Assembly (NCBI RefSeq): GCF_000242455.2
Contig: NC_019893.1
Location: forward strand, 1-54,731
Source: Singulisphaera acidiphila DSM 18658
GTDB lineage: Bacteria > Planctomycetota > Planctomycetia > Isosphaerales > Isosphaeraceae
Direction of reading: 5' to 3'
DNA: 54,731 nucleotides
Position numbers and translations under genes: made by a program. Shown here in pieces: positions 1 to 8,107 of this stretch; position 1 is the first letter of the stretch, and every line of letters begins with the position of its first letter. The notes under the pieces are model-generated. The model ran no database searches. It saw nothing but the letters and a program-made list of their open reading frames with translations, and had not been told where the DNA came from.

Positions 1-1297
1 CCGCTGTAATATCCGAGCGCAACCCTGGACCAGGGCGTTTACGAGCCGAGCACGATGCCGGGTCGAAGAAGGGAATGCCGTTAATCTAGCAAACATGCAG
101 CCGACTGTGCCGTTAGTCAAATCGAGGCGACTAACGCGTTAAAATTACAAATCGCATCATCGCGAACCTGTTCTGATCACTTCCGGATTGCACCGAAGGA
201 CGACACACCTTTTGATAGCGTGCATGAATGCTATCAATCGAAAATCGAGTTCGTCAACACAAGTTTTTCTTGTGTGTTCCAGATTGTGGCATTAAAAGGA
301 CAAGGGGCGTGAACAATTCCGCGTACTGGGCGCACGACTACCGGACTCGTTATTTCCATAACGAGGCGTTCTTCACAAAAGAATCGTCGTGAGTCCGCTA
401 CCGCTCGAACCCATACCGGCTCGCACCACAACAGTGTGGAGACGACCGGACCCGTCCGAGTACGAAGAATCTAGGGGTTGCACCAAGCAGAACAAATGAG
501 GATAGTCATGAGACCATCCTCGTGTCTAGTGGTGCCTTCCTGATCGGTATTGCGTTTTTTGCTCACCCCTCGATATCGAGCGGATCGTGATCCGAACCCA
601 TGGTTGGACCTGCTGAGTTGTCCCCTGTTTCACCACGGGTGGACTCTTCGACTGTATCAACACATGCCTTTTGGCAGCGAACTACGTCCACTTCATTCAC
701 GCTTAATTTTTCATGCTGGAAGACCGCTACATCGCGATGACCGAAACAGCCATTCCAATCCCGATCGGTGGGCTCATTGCAACCCCGAAGGGATTGGCAA
801 AGCCAAGCGTGACCTCCCTGCCAAACGGTTCGACGTAGGCGGGTTGGCTACAACACAATGAGGCAGCCCTAAGTGCAATCTATTGGTCAACCGCTTTCGA
901 ACGAAAGCTCAGCATTGGGAAGGACCGTCACTTCCAGCATCATGATGTCTCAACCAGGCATCTGATCCTGGAGAGGGAATGCGAAATACCGGGCGTCTAA
1001 TTAAGAGACGCACCCATTTGTTTCGCTTATTTTATCCATACCAAAACAACATAAATCAATAAAATCGCAATAAAACACTAAAATAAATCCAAAAATCATT
1101 CACTTAAAAGTGGCATAAAATTCAACATGAATCGACCGCGATAATGTGTCAGCCAACACCGCAGATTTGGGCCATGGTATCAAGGTGCCACGCCTTGGGA
1201 GATCAATGAAAGGAGGCAGGGCCCCTGCCCCAGTATCTCCATTCTCAAACTCGCCTTCGTATCCCAACGCTCTCCTGTTACGCCTTCCGGTCCGCTC
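1..1297. other. No supported gene; intergenic stretch with an AT-rich patch
   Basis: I see no recognisable protein here; the short ORFs lack family motifs. Two things stand out. Positions 212-219 (TTGATAGC) and 230-237 (GCTATCAA) form an 8-bp inverted repeat with a 10-nt loop. The stretch from about 1018 to 1145 is strikingly A/T-rich for this GC-rich replicon and includes TTATCCATA at 1032-1040, one base away from a DnaA box. If the window is a closed circle, this stretch lies upstream of the giant minus-strand gene at 44360-54727 and downstream of the sulfatase-like gene, so it could hold the giant gene's promoter. That role is inference. Confidence 0.5.
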
Positions 1298-3001
1298 TTA
1301 ATGCACCATCCCCGGGTAAATGTCGGGCGGTGTATACTTCCTGCCGCGATCCTGGCCAGAATCCAGCCTGCCCGTTACATCAACAAATTCAAATGGTTCA
1401 TCGTAAGTCGAAAACTGGTTGCGATTTTCCAAGATCGGCAGTTTGCCTCCAAAGTTGTTATTGAAGGCGACCCGGAATGAGTTGACCGGAGTGATCCGCG
1501 GGGTAAGCCCCTCGTAATTGCGGTTGGGGAAGTAGTAGCAGTTCAGAATACTCATCCGCTCGCGAAGATCGGTCCGCTCCAGGTCGTTCAGGTGATGCCG
1601 CAGTCCCGAGCCATGATCGGACTGAAGGATGATGATCGGCGGCTCGGGCGACTTGGCAAGGATTTGGTCGATCGCCTGCTCGACCCGCTTGGTCAAATAG
1701 ATCGCCTGCTTGCGATAGCCTTCGCGATAGGCCAAGGAGTTCGCGAGATTCCTGGATCGCCGGCCACCGGCGTCGATATCGTTACCCGCTCTCGGACTAA
1801 CGTCCTCACCATTCTCACCGAAGACGAACGGATGATGAGGGCTGAGAATGTGGGCGAAGGTAAACGTCGGCTCTTTGTCGTGGGCCACCTCGGAGAGGTT
1901 GTCCAGAGTAAAAAGGGTTCTTTCGCGGATCGAGGTGTAGAAATCCCAAGAGTCGATCTTGAGCGGCAAGTAGCGCAACGGCGTCATGCGCACCACCAGC
2001 ATCTGGAAGTTGTCGGCCGGATGGCGAGGACCGAGGAAGCGATCCGCCTGGGGGCACTCAGTAACGTCATAGCCCGATGCAAACGCCACGAACTGATAAC
2101 CAAGGGGCCGCAACGATTTGACAACGAGGTTGTCGCGAATCAAGACGGCCAGGGGATCCCGGTCGCGCGTCGAGGGAGCAATCAGCGTCTTGAGATAGTC
2201 GCAATTCAGGGTCGAACAGAGCGACAAGGGCGTCTGACAGTAGTTGGCTCGGCTCTCACGTGCGACGAAAAATCCTTTCTGCTCGAGTCGGTCGAGGAAC
2301 GGCGCGTTGTTAAATCCAAAGAGATCCTTCATCACATCCGACCGCGCGTAGGCATCAAGGATGATGTAATAGATATCAGGTAACCGACCTGGCTTCGCAG
2401 TGAGCGGAATCCCCCCCTCCGCTCGAATGATCGGCTTAGCCGGCTCACGGATCCGAGCCATGGCCGCGTTGCTGGCCGGCAGAAGGACGAGGATCAGGGC
2501 GAACACGTTCAAGTAGTTCGACCAGAGGACGGGATTTTTCAATCGCCTGAAGATCAAGTCCAGCGCGGGGACCGCTCCGACCAGCAAGATCACCAGCAAG
2601 AACCAGGGATGCTCCCAATATCCCGTATGGACCCAAAATTGGCTCAGCTTTTCCAAAATGGTGTCGAGGACAACCAGACATTGGTTGAACGCAAAGAAGA
2701 GAGCGATGAGTAACGAGGTCGCCAGCGCGGCCCGCTGGCCGTTCCGAGACAGCCACCGCAGGGCAAGCCAGAGGACGAGTGTCACGATCAATGCCAAGCT
2801 GATTGGCATCACTAGCGAGTGTGGCGACGTCTCATAGACGTTGTGCGCATAAAGGGAGAGGATCGGGAAGACCCCGATCAGAAAGGGGTGGAGGATCCAT
2901 TGCCGCCGTGCCGAGCCCCCCTGCCCCGCATCAGGTAGATCACCCGTCCGCTGTCCGGAATCGGATTCGCAGCCTCGATGTCGAAGTATTGTTGAAAACA
3001 T
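1298..3001 (-). CDS. Membrane-anchored sulfatase/alkaline phosphatase superfamily protein
   Basis: About 567 residues. Several hydrophobic helices occupy roughly residues 37-190 (first one near LHPFLIGVFPILSLYAHN), followed by an extracytoplasmic alkaline-phosphatase-superfamily domain from about residue 205. The nucleophile/metal region reads PDIYYIILDAYARSD (about 209) and the second metal motif SDHGSG lies near 460. Such proteins hydrolyse or transfer sulfate or phosphate groups on envelope polymers; the substrate here is unknown. The only usable start before the first helix is ATG at 3001, which overlaps the upstream methyltransferase gene by 124 nt; no ATG, GTG or TTG exists in frame nearer to the helix. 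The long overlap suggests translational coupling. It is last of three minus-strand genes. Family assignment is firm, the start less so. Confidence 0.8.
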   Translation of the reverse strand: MFSTILRHRGCESDSGQRTGDLPDAGQGGSARRQWILHPFLIGVFPILSLYAHNVYETSPHSLVMPISLALIVTLVLWLALRWLSRNGQRAALATSLLIALFFAFNQCLVVLDTILEKLSQFWVHTGYWEHPWFLLVILLVGAVPALDLIFRRLKNPVLWSNYLNVFALILVLLPASNAAMARIREPAKPIIRAEGGIPLTAKPGRLPDIYYIILDAYARSDVMKDLFGFNNAPFLDRLEQKGFFVARESRANYCQTPLSLCSTLNCDYLKTLIAPSTRDRDPLAVLIRDNLVVKSLRPLGYQFVAFASGYDVTECPQADRFLGPRHPADNFQMLVVRMTPLRYLPLKIDSWDFYTSIRERTLFTLDNLSEVAHDKEPTFTFAHILSPHHPFVFGENGEDVSPRAGNDIDAGGRRSRNLANSLAYREGYRKQAIYLTKRVEQAIDQILAKSPEPPIIILQSDHGSGLRHHLNDLERTDLRERMSILNCYYFPNRNYEGLTPRITPVNSFRVAFNNNFGGKLPILENRNQFSTYDEPFEFVDVTGRLDSGQDRGRKYTPPDIYPGMVH

Positions 3002-4305
3002 CGCTCAAATTCATCGGGGTGATAATCCGCAAAGATATCTTCACGGTTGGCGAGGAGCCGAGCGACCTGCGGGTCGTCTTTCGGCACAAACTCGATGATC
3101 AAAGATTGCCCGAGCTGATGCAAAAACTCGGCGATGCCGAGCAGTGGGATGTTATTAGCAATCGCTAGGTGGTGGACCAAGGCTAAGGCCAGAACCAGAT
3201 CGACCGGACCTCGGCTCAAGAGCGAAGCCCGTTCAACGTTCTGCCAGCCAGTGCCAGGACTCGGATTGAGTAGATCAAGCAGCAACGGCAAAATCCGCGT
3301 TTCTCCCTGCTGGACGACTTCACGATAGTTCAGTTCGACACAGCCCGGGTCCACGTCAAACGAGACCGTCGTAATCCCCCGCACAGCAGCGATCCGGCTG
3401 AACCGGCCCGTGTTTGCTCCCAAGTCCCAGGCGGTTGCCGGCCTAATCCGGTCGAGGTATTCCGCAACGACCTCTTCCTTCCGGATCAAGGCCGAGTCGG
3501 TGTAACTATTCTCCCGGTAGTAGCCAGCCCATTGGGTCTTCCCCGGCTCCCAATGCAATCGGCGGATCGCCGATTCGAGGTGATCGACCAGCCCCAACAA
3601 GGCCTCGCGTCCGAACCGGCGATTGGCCGACCGAACCGACCCTGTCGCGCCCGCATGGGCCGCTTGCATTTTCGCATGCAGATGAATGTGGATCGCCAAC
3701 GACGGCCGAAGTTTCGATCGCATCGGCAGCAGACGACTGGCCAGGTCGAGTGGGATCCCGTCGATGTTTGTGCGGAAAAGCTGGTTGAGCCGAACGTCGG
3801 TCAGGCTCATGAGCGCCAATGGGGCGAGAAAGTGCTGGCAGAACTGGCGGTAGGCAACCCAGGGGTTCCCCTCGCGATAGGCTTCAAACGAGAGGGTATC
3901 GATGAAGACCACTCGCCCGTTCCGGAATTGGACGTTGTAGGCGGTGCAGTCCTTCAACGTCATTCCGTATTCGAGCGCTCGCTTCTGGATCGCAAGGGTC
4001 AGAAGCGCTGCATCCTTGAGCTGGCTGAAGCTCCATTCATAGGGATAAGAAATGAATGGGACCAACTCGGGGCGAAGAACCTTATAGCTGAGTCCAGGGT
4101 CGGCCAGAGCCAGGTCGACCTCTTGGTGCGCGATGAGCCAGCCATCGTCCACAAGGCGACCGTAAAGCCCCGACCCAACCAGGTGTTCGTAGTCATCCCG
4201 ATAGGATTCGTTGACCTGGCGATAGAGAACGCCGGCCTGCTTGAACACAAATCCGTTAGGGTCGCGAAACGAAGCCGTCAATCGCGCCCCTTGGACCTCA
4301 TGCAT
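2878..4305 (-). CDS. Class I SAM-dependent methyltransferase with kinase-like N-terminal half
   Basis: Chosen start ATG at 4305 gives 475 residues; it overlaps the end of the upstream small gene as ATGCATGA, a typical coupled junction. The C-terminal half has the SAM-binding glycine-rich motif DLGANTGRFS (about residue 294) followed by an acidic strand end SFDVD. The N-terminal half contains LKDCTAYNVQF and, about 10 residues later, VFIDTLSF (about 117-140). The spacing of D-x4-N and the following D resembles the catalytic loop and metal Asp of small-molecule kinases, but the HGD His is not present, so activity is unclear. Context with the sulfatase-like gene points to modification of a lipid, glycan or secreted polymer. 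An upstream in-frame start at 4389 exists but would run through the small gene. Confidence 0.8.
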   Translation of the reverse strand: MHEVQGARLTASFRDPNGFVFKQAGVLYRQVNESYRDDYEHLVGSGLYGRLVDDGWLIAHQEVDLALADPGLSYKVLRPELVPFISYPYEWSFSQLKDAALLTLAIQKRALEYGMTLKDCTAYNVQFRNGRVVFIDTLSFEAYREGNPWVAYRQFCQHFLAPLALMSLTDVRLNQLFRTNIDGIPLDLASRLLPMRSKLRPSLAIHIHLHAKMQAAHAGATGSVRSANRRFGREALLGLVDHLESAIRRLHWEPGKTQWAGYYRENSYTDSALIRKEEVVAEYLDRIRPATAWDLGANTGRFSRIAAVRGITTVSFDVDPGCVELNYREVVQQGETRILPLLLDLLNPSPGTGWQNVERASLLSRGPVDLVLALALVHHLAIANNIPLLGIAEFLHQLGQSLIIEFVPKDDPQVARLLANREDIFADYHPDEFERCFQQYFDIEAANPIPDSGRVIYLMRGRGARHGGNGSSTPF

Positions 4306-4480
4306 GTCTTTTGAAGATGCGGCCGACGGACGTTCGAACCGTGACCAGCGACGACTTGAAGAAAAAGAGGCTGCTGAACATTCCAGCAATCAGCACCTGG
4401 AGTAACAAACTTCCACTGCCAGGGTCGAGATAAGCCAGAACTAACGGAAGCTCATTGGCGACCGGAAGGAACCACGTCAT
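4298..4480 (-). CDS. Small hydrophobic membrane protein (60 aa) heading the sulfatase cluster
   Basis: Sixty codons starting at ATG 4480. It contains the phrase AYLDPGSGSLLLQVLIAGM followed by one membrane segment and a basic tail (RIFKRHA). Short proteins with a Y-L-D-P-G-S-G-S core before a single helix recur next to methyltransferase and sulfatase-like genes in planctomycetes and other bacteria; this is recalled family knowledge without a proven function. Its stop overlaps the methyltransferase start (4303-4305), so it is almost certainly the first gene of the three-gene operon. It may help assemble or anchor the membrane sulfatase. Confidence that it is a real gene is fairly high because of the motif and the coupled junction. 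Confidence 0.7.
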   Translation of the reverse strand: MTWFLPVANELPLVLAYLDPGSGSLLLQVLIAGMFSSLFFFKSSLVTVRTSVGRIFKRHA

Positions 4481-4892
4481 AAGGGCGTCCCTCTCATCAA
4501 CGGGGCCGGTGATAAGGCCGGTTGGCCATAGGCAACAGTGGGAAACGCGTTGCCGAGGGGGATGTCAAGATCAGGGGTCGCATGAGACGTACCATCCCCC
4601 AATCCAACGACACAAGCAAGCGTGAGTCTCAATACCTTAACCAAGCGTCATTTCACCCCGCAACGGCCCCGATTATTTTAGTTTTTATAACCTCGGGCTC
4701 CGTTCACCATGGGTGTAAGGCCGGATGACGGCCCGAACTGACCTCGATAACACCGACAAGAGACGCCTTTTTTCACAAGGCGCTCTACACCAGAATTACG
4801 CTTAAATCAAACAAAGATTTCATCTTACAGCGACCCCGCAATTTTGAACCCGACAGCGAATTTTATTTCCTCCTGCATCCAATTCTCGGTCC
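4481..4892. other. Intergenic region between divergent genes
   Basis: No gene supported. It separates the minus-strand small membrane protein gene from the plus-strand IS4-interrupted ORF and presumably holds their promoters; it becomes AT-rich from about 4660 on. No clear promoter or hairpin was recognised. Confidence 0.4.
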
Positions 4893-5189
4893 TTGAACAC
4901 ACACAAAAAAACGGCCGGTTGGGAGGTTAATAATCCTTCAAATAGTCCTTCTTTTTTCTCCCTGAACTCACTGGGGCCAGAGAACAGGACCGCGTTCGCT
5001 ACCTTGAGAAGCCTAGTCGAGTTCTCATTCGACGAAGAAAATGAGACGATCTCCTATCGAGGAGAGATGCCTTTGAACCAGCAAACGGCATCAGCCCTGG
5101 AACAGCGGATCCCCTGTCCCCCTCCTGAATTCAATTCCTTTGGGACTGCAAGCGACCTGCTCTTGAATGAAATTGCGGGTGGGTCGCCC
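4893..5189 (+). pseudogene. 5' part of an unknown ORF interrupted by the IS4-family element
   Basis: Ninety-nine codons from a TTG at 4893 up to the IS boundary. No family was recognised. The frame runs without a stop to the target duplication (5177-5189), and when the element plus one 13-bp duplication is removed it continues in the same frame at 6645, giving a joined ORF of about 198 codons ending at 6944. The maintained frame supports a formerly intact coding region. The weak TTG start, lack of a recognised domain and the fact that its last codons are made of a parS-like palindrome keep confidence low. Confidence 0.35.
5177..5189. repeat. Left target-site duplication of the IS4-family element
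   Basis: GGGTGGGTCGCCC, identical to 6632-6644 on the other side of the element. The identity of both copies implies a recent insertion. Confidence 0.85.
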
Positions 5190-6631
5190 AATGGCACTTA
5201 CTTTCTCGATTTCAGACCGCGTTTGCGTGGTCGCAGTGGGAATTTTCTGCGGCGGGCGATCACCTCACGCGGGTAGTGTCGGCCAGGGCGATTCGCGAGC
5301 TTACACTGGCCAGACATCCTCAGAACCAAGTCGATCCGCTCTTGGATCTTCGCGGGGTCCGTGGTATCCAGCGACTCCAAGAGCAAGACCTTCACTAACG
5401 ACCATACCCGGTTGAAGCTCAATCGCCGCGGCGCGATCTCGACCCGAGCCGCAGCCATCCGGCGAATCAGATTCGCCATGTTATAGGCCACTGTCGCCGA
5501 GGCCAGTTCCTTCGCGACCATCTCCGTGGATCGGCCACGCATCTCTTCCAAGCGAAGCGTCCGCTTCAAATCACGCAGATCGGTTTCGATATTTTGCCGC
5601 TGGCCATAGATTGCGGCGAGCTCGCACCCCTCGTCAGGGAGCCGACTCACAAGCCACAGCGTCAGCTTCTCGGAAATCCGAACCTCGTGCAACCACACCC
5701 GCAACGTTGCATCGGCCGGCCATTGTGGGTTCGACTTGCGTTCCCAGCGGTTGGGCTGCCAAGTGAGTTCCCACTGGTCCTTGCCCTGGGCTTTCCCTTG
5801 GCGCACCATCGACCGAAATCGCTTCTCAGTCAACCGCAACACGAAGTCGTGGCCCGCCTGGTTGGCCAACCAGGCAAACGCGAAGACGCCAAAATTCCGG
5901 TCGGCGATCAACACGGAGCCAACCGGAAGTCGCGGCATCAAACCGGCCGACAATGGGACTTCGCCAATCGCGGCCGGGCCATACATTGCCCCCACTTCCG
6001 GACGCACGGTCACACCGCTGGATAACTCGTGGGCCGCTACCAAGTGGAGGATCGGCCAGTGCGATTCTCCGTGTTGATTGCGGGCCGGCGGATACGTTTT
6101 GCGCAAGGCGTCAGTGGGTGCCAAAGAGAGCGTGGAACCGTCCACAAGAAACGCGTTACGCCCTTTCACCGATGGCGGAGACTTGGCGATTAAGGCTGCA
6201 GAAACCTCGTCAGCCGCCCGTTGAGCCATCTCCACGGGCAGCCGATCTCGCGCTCGCGAAAACCCACCCGTGTTGGCCGAGAACGATTTCTCACGGGCCC
6301 GCTTGTTATCCGGGAGCACATCCGCACTTAATCGAGCCAACTCTCCCACAGCGGTGGCCATCGTTGCATTGCAGGTCAACCGTTGATAGATCATCAGCCA
6401 GACAACGACCCAAGGCGTGAACACGGTCGAGAGCGTGGGCGGTTTCTGAGCATGCAGGACATCCGGTGGGACCAAGCGATGGAACATCCGAACCGCCTCA
6501 CCCAAATCGACGACAGCGGGTGATTCCTGGTCATGGTTCATGCGAGGTACTCCCAAAAAATAGGAGTTCATGGCGCAAAAATCGTGCCAGAGGTGCCCCT
6601 TATTGCAGGATTGGCGAAAGTAAGTGCCATT
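5190..6631 (-). mobile_element. Complete IS4-family insertion sequence (about 1.44 kb)
   Basis: Ends are perfect 16-bp inverted repeats: AATGGCACTTACTTTC at 5190-5205 and its reverse complement at 6616-6631. The flanks carry a perfect direct repeat GGGTGGGTCGCCC at 5177-5189 and 6632-6644. Because the duplication is bordered by CCC/GGG, the exact cut is ambiguous and the true duplication may be 7-13 bp, which fits the range known for IS4-family elements. A single transposase gene on the minus strand fills the element and its stop codon lies inside the left inverted repeat. Everything needed for transposition appears intact. Confidence 0.93.
5198..6541 (-). CDS. IS4-family transposase (DDE, YREK motif)
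   Basis: About 447 residues with start ATG 6541, preceded at good spacing by GGAG; an upstream ATG at 6571 would add ten residues. DDE catalytic residues appear as FLVDGSTLSL (first Asp), LIADRNFG (second Asp) and the IS4 signature YGQRQNIETDLRDLKRTL (Y-x2-R-x3-E-x6-K) containing the Glu. The C-terminus is strongly basic. It cuts and pastes the surrounding element (5190-6631) into new sites. Full length and uninterrupted, so probably functional. The stop lies within the inverted repeat, normal for a compact IS. Confidence 0.93.
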   Translation of the reverse strand: MNHDQESPAVVDLGEAVRMFHRLVPPDVLHAQKPPTLSTVFTPWVVVWLMIYQRLTCNATMATAVGELARLSADVLPDNKRAREKSFSANTGGFSRARDRLPVEMAQRAADEVSAALIAKSPPSVKGRNAFLVDGSTLSLAPTDALRKTYPPARNQHGESHWPILHLVAAHELSSGVTVRPEVGAMYGPAAIGEVPLSAGLMPRLPVGSVLIADRNFGVFAFAWLANQAGHDFVLRLTEKRFRSMVRQGKAQGKDQWELTWQPNRWERKSNPQWPADATLRVWLHEVRISEKLTLWLVSRLPDEGCELAAIYGQRQNIETDLRDLKRTLRLEEMRGRSTEMVAKELASATVAYNMANLIRRMAAARVEIAPRRLSFNRVWSLVKVLLLESLDTTDPAKIQERIDLVLRMSGQCKLANRPGRHYPREVIARRRKFPLRPRKRGLKSRK

Positions 6632-6644
6632 GGGTGGGTCGCCC
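6632..6644. repeat. Right target-site duplication of the IS4-family element
   Basis: GGGTGGGTCGCCC, identical to 5177-5189. Coding frame of the interrupted ORF resumes at 6645. Confidence 0.85.
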
Positions 6645-6944
6645 GCTGCCCCAGGAACGAGGTATTGGTTTCAGCCAGGGAGGCGTATCAAAGCCCTGCT
6701 TGCCGCTCGAATCCGACCGACCGCTTTTAGGCGGATTACGTTCGGATCGTGTACGACGTATCATCGAGACCGAGCCACCTCTCCTGAGTACGCATCAAAC
6801 GTCGCCTGCATTTCCTCCAACGGGGCGGAATCGAAGTCGGTCTATCGGATACCCCACGTTGTGATAGAAAAACGCCCCAGTGTCTGGCGCCTGGTCCCCT
6901 GCCCCACCTCTCGTTCACTGACAGGTGTCGATTACGCCGCGTAA
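6645..6944 (+). pseudogene. 3' part of the IS4-interrupted unknown ORF
   Basis: Ninety-nine codons plus stop, in the same frame as 4893-5189 once the IS and one duplication copy are removed. No domain recognised; the sequence (for example RITFGSCTTYHRDRATSPEYAS) is rich in Arg, Ser and Thr. Its final codons GAT TAC GCC GCG TAA fall within the first copy of the palindrome in front of parA, so the stop is provided by that site. This may be chance read-through into a non-coding site array, hence modest confidence. Confidence 0.3.
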
Positions 6945-7119
6945 CGCACCGAGCGATTGCGGTCGGACGGCCCCCGTGTTACGCGGCGTAACACGGCGAC
7001 CAGCTAACTCCGACCGACCTCTGTTACGCGGCGTAACACGCGGACCATCCACCGCCGGACCGGGCTCATGTTACGCCGCGTAACACGCCGATAGATGGAT
7101 CGCTGTTACGCCGCGTAAC
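6931..7119. repeat. Five 15-bp palindromes: candidate plasmid centromere (parS array)
   Basis: Copies of GTTACGC(C/G)GCGTAAC at 6931-6945 (first base A), 6978-6992, 7023-7037, 7070-7084 and 7105-7119. Start-to-start spacing is 47, 45, 47 and 35 bp. The centre alternates C or G, so each site is a perfect palindrome around one base; the copy at 6976-6994 extends to a 19-bp palindrome. They lie directly upstream of parA-parB, where plasmid ParB binding sites are commonly found. ParA here lacks an N-terminal DNA-binding domain, so ParB is the likelier binder; autoregulation of the par promoter by the same sites is possible. The array is seen directly; function is inferred from position. Confidence 0.75.
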
Positions 7120-7291
7120 GCTCGATTTCTTGGTGACTGGAGCAGGGCGATCGGGGGTTCTCGAAAAGAGGCCAGCCAACGCTCACAGGTTCCGAGTATG
7201 GAACCGATGGCACTCGCGGTCATCCGGTTCGCGGCATCAAGCGTCGCTCCGGCAACCTGGCTCTAGTCTCCTTTTTTGGGGGTCCTGACCC

Positions 7292-8107
7292 GTGCGAACG
7301 ATCGCGTTTCTGAATAAGAAGGGAGGGGTCGGGAAGACCTCGACCTGCCACCACCTCGCAGGAACGCTCGCCCGACGGGGCCTGCGAATCCTCCTGGTGG
7401 ACGCCGACCCTCAGGCCTCGCTGACTCAGGGCCTGCTCGGGCCGGAGGTCGCCCGGCAGTTGAAGCCTCGCGAGACAATCGCAGGCCTGTTCGACGACGC
7501 CTGCGACGCCGACATGAAGGACCTGGTCCGACCGGCCAGCGTTCCCGGCGTATCGCTCCTGGCGGGATCGAGTCGGATGGACAAGTTCAACGCTCTGGAA
7601 CCATGGACCACGGGCGACTCTCAATACATTCTCCGCGATTCCCTGCGGGAAGTCTCCGGTGACTTCGACCTCACCCTGATCGACTGTCCGCCGCACATTT
7701 ACCTGTGTGCCTGGGCGGCTATGGTGGCGGCGCAAGGGATCGTGGTACCGCTCCAGGCTGAAGACTACGGAGCGCAAGGGGTCGCCGCGATCCAAGGGTC
7801 GATCGACCATGTCCGCGCCGGGGCAAACCCACGGCTGACCGTGCTCGGCTTCTTGCTGACGATGTTCCAGAAGTCGCTCGCGGTCCACGCTGGCTACGCT
7901 GCCGATCTCCGCGCGATCTATGGCGACGCCGTCTTCGAGACGGTCGTACCGCATGCCAAGGACTTCAAGGAATCGGTCATGCTCCGCAAGCCAGTCGTCG
8001 CCTACAAGCCCCGCTCGGCGGCGGCCAAGGCCATCGACGCACTGGCTGATGAGCTTCTGGCAAGACTCGACGCCCGCGTCGCCGACGAGCCGAGGAGGGT
8101 AGCCTGA
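7292..8107 (+). CDS. parA: ParA-type plasmid partition ATPase
   Basis: 271 residues from a GTG start. The deviant Walker A motif KKGGVGKTS (residues 9-17) opens the protein, with VDADPQ at about 37 and Walker B-like LIDCPPH near 128. There is no N-terminal helix-turn-helix extension, so it is a short ParA (type Ib-like) that relies on ParB or another factor for regulation. It forms ATP-dependent patterns on nucleoid DNA that move the ParB-bound plasmid so both daughters inherit a copy. The gene overlaps parB by one base (TGATG at 8105-8109), indicating one transcript and coupled translation, and lies just downstream of the palindrome array. Confidence 0.93.
   Translation: MRTIAFLNKKGGVGKTSTCHHLAGTLARRGLRILLVDADPQASLTQGLLGPEVARQLKPRETIAGLFDDACDADMKDLVRPASVPGVSLLAGSSRMDKFNALEPWTTGDSQYILRDSLREVSGDFDLTLIDCPPHIYLCAWAAMVAAQGIVVPLQAEDYGAQGVAAIQGSIDHVRAGANPRLTVLGFLLTMFQKSLAVHAGYAADLRAIYGDAVFETVVPHAKDFKESVMLRKPVVAYKPRSAAAKAIDALADELLARLDARVADEPRRVA

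Noticed and set aside
550..861. Plus-strand ORF of 103 codons
   Set aside because: TTG start, no recognisable family, neighbouring frames equally plausible.
1592..2383. Plus-strand ORF opposite the sulfatase-like gene, and similarly 3532-4314 opposite the methyltransferase
   Set aside because: Antisense to well-supported genes, Arg/Gly-rich, without motifs.
7220..7954. Minus-strand ORF opposite parA
   Set aside because: Shadow of parA; no domain.
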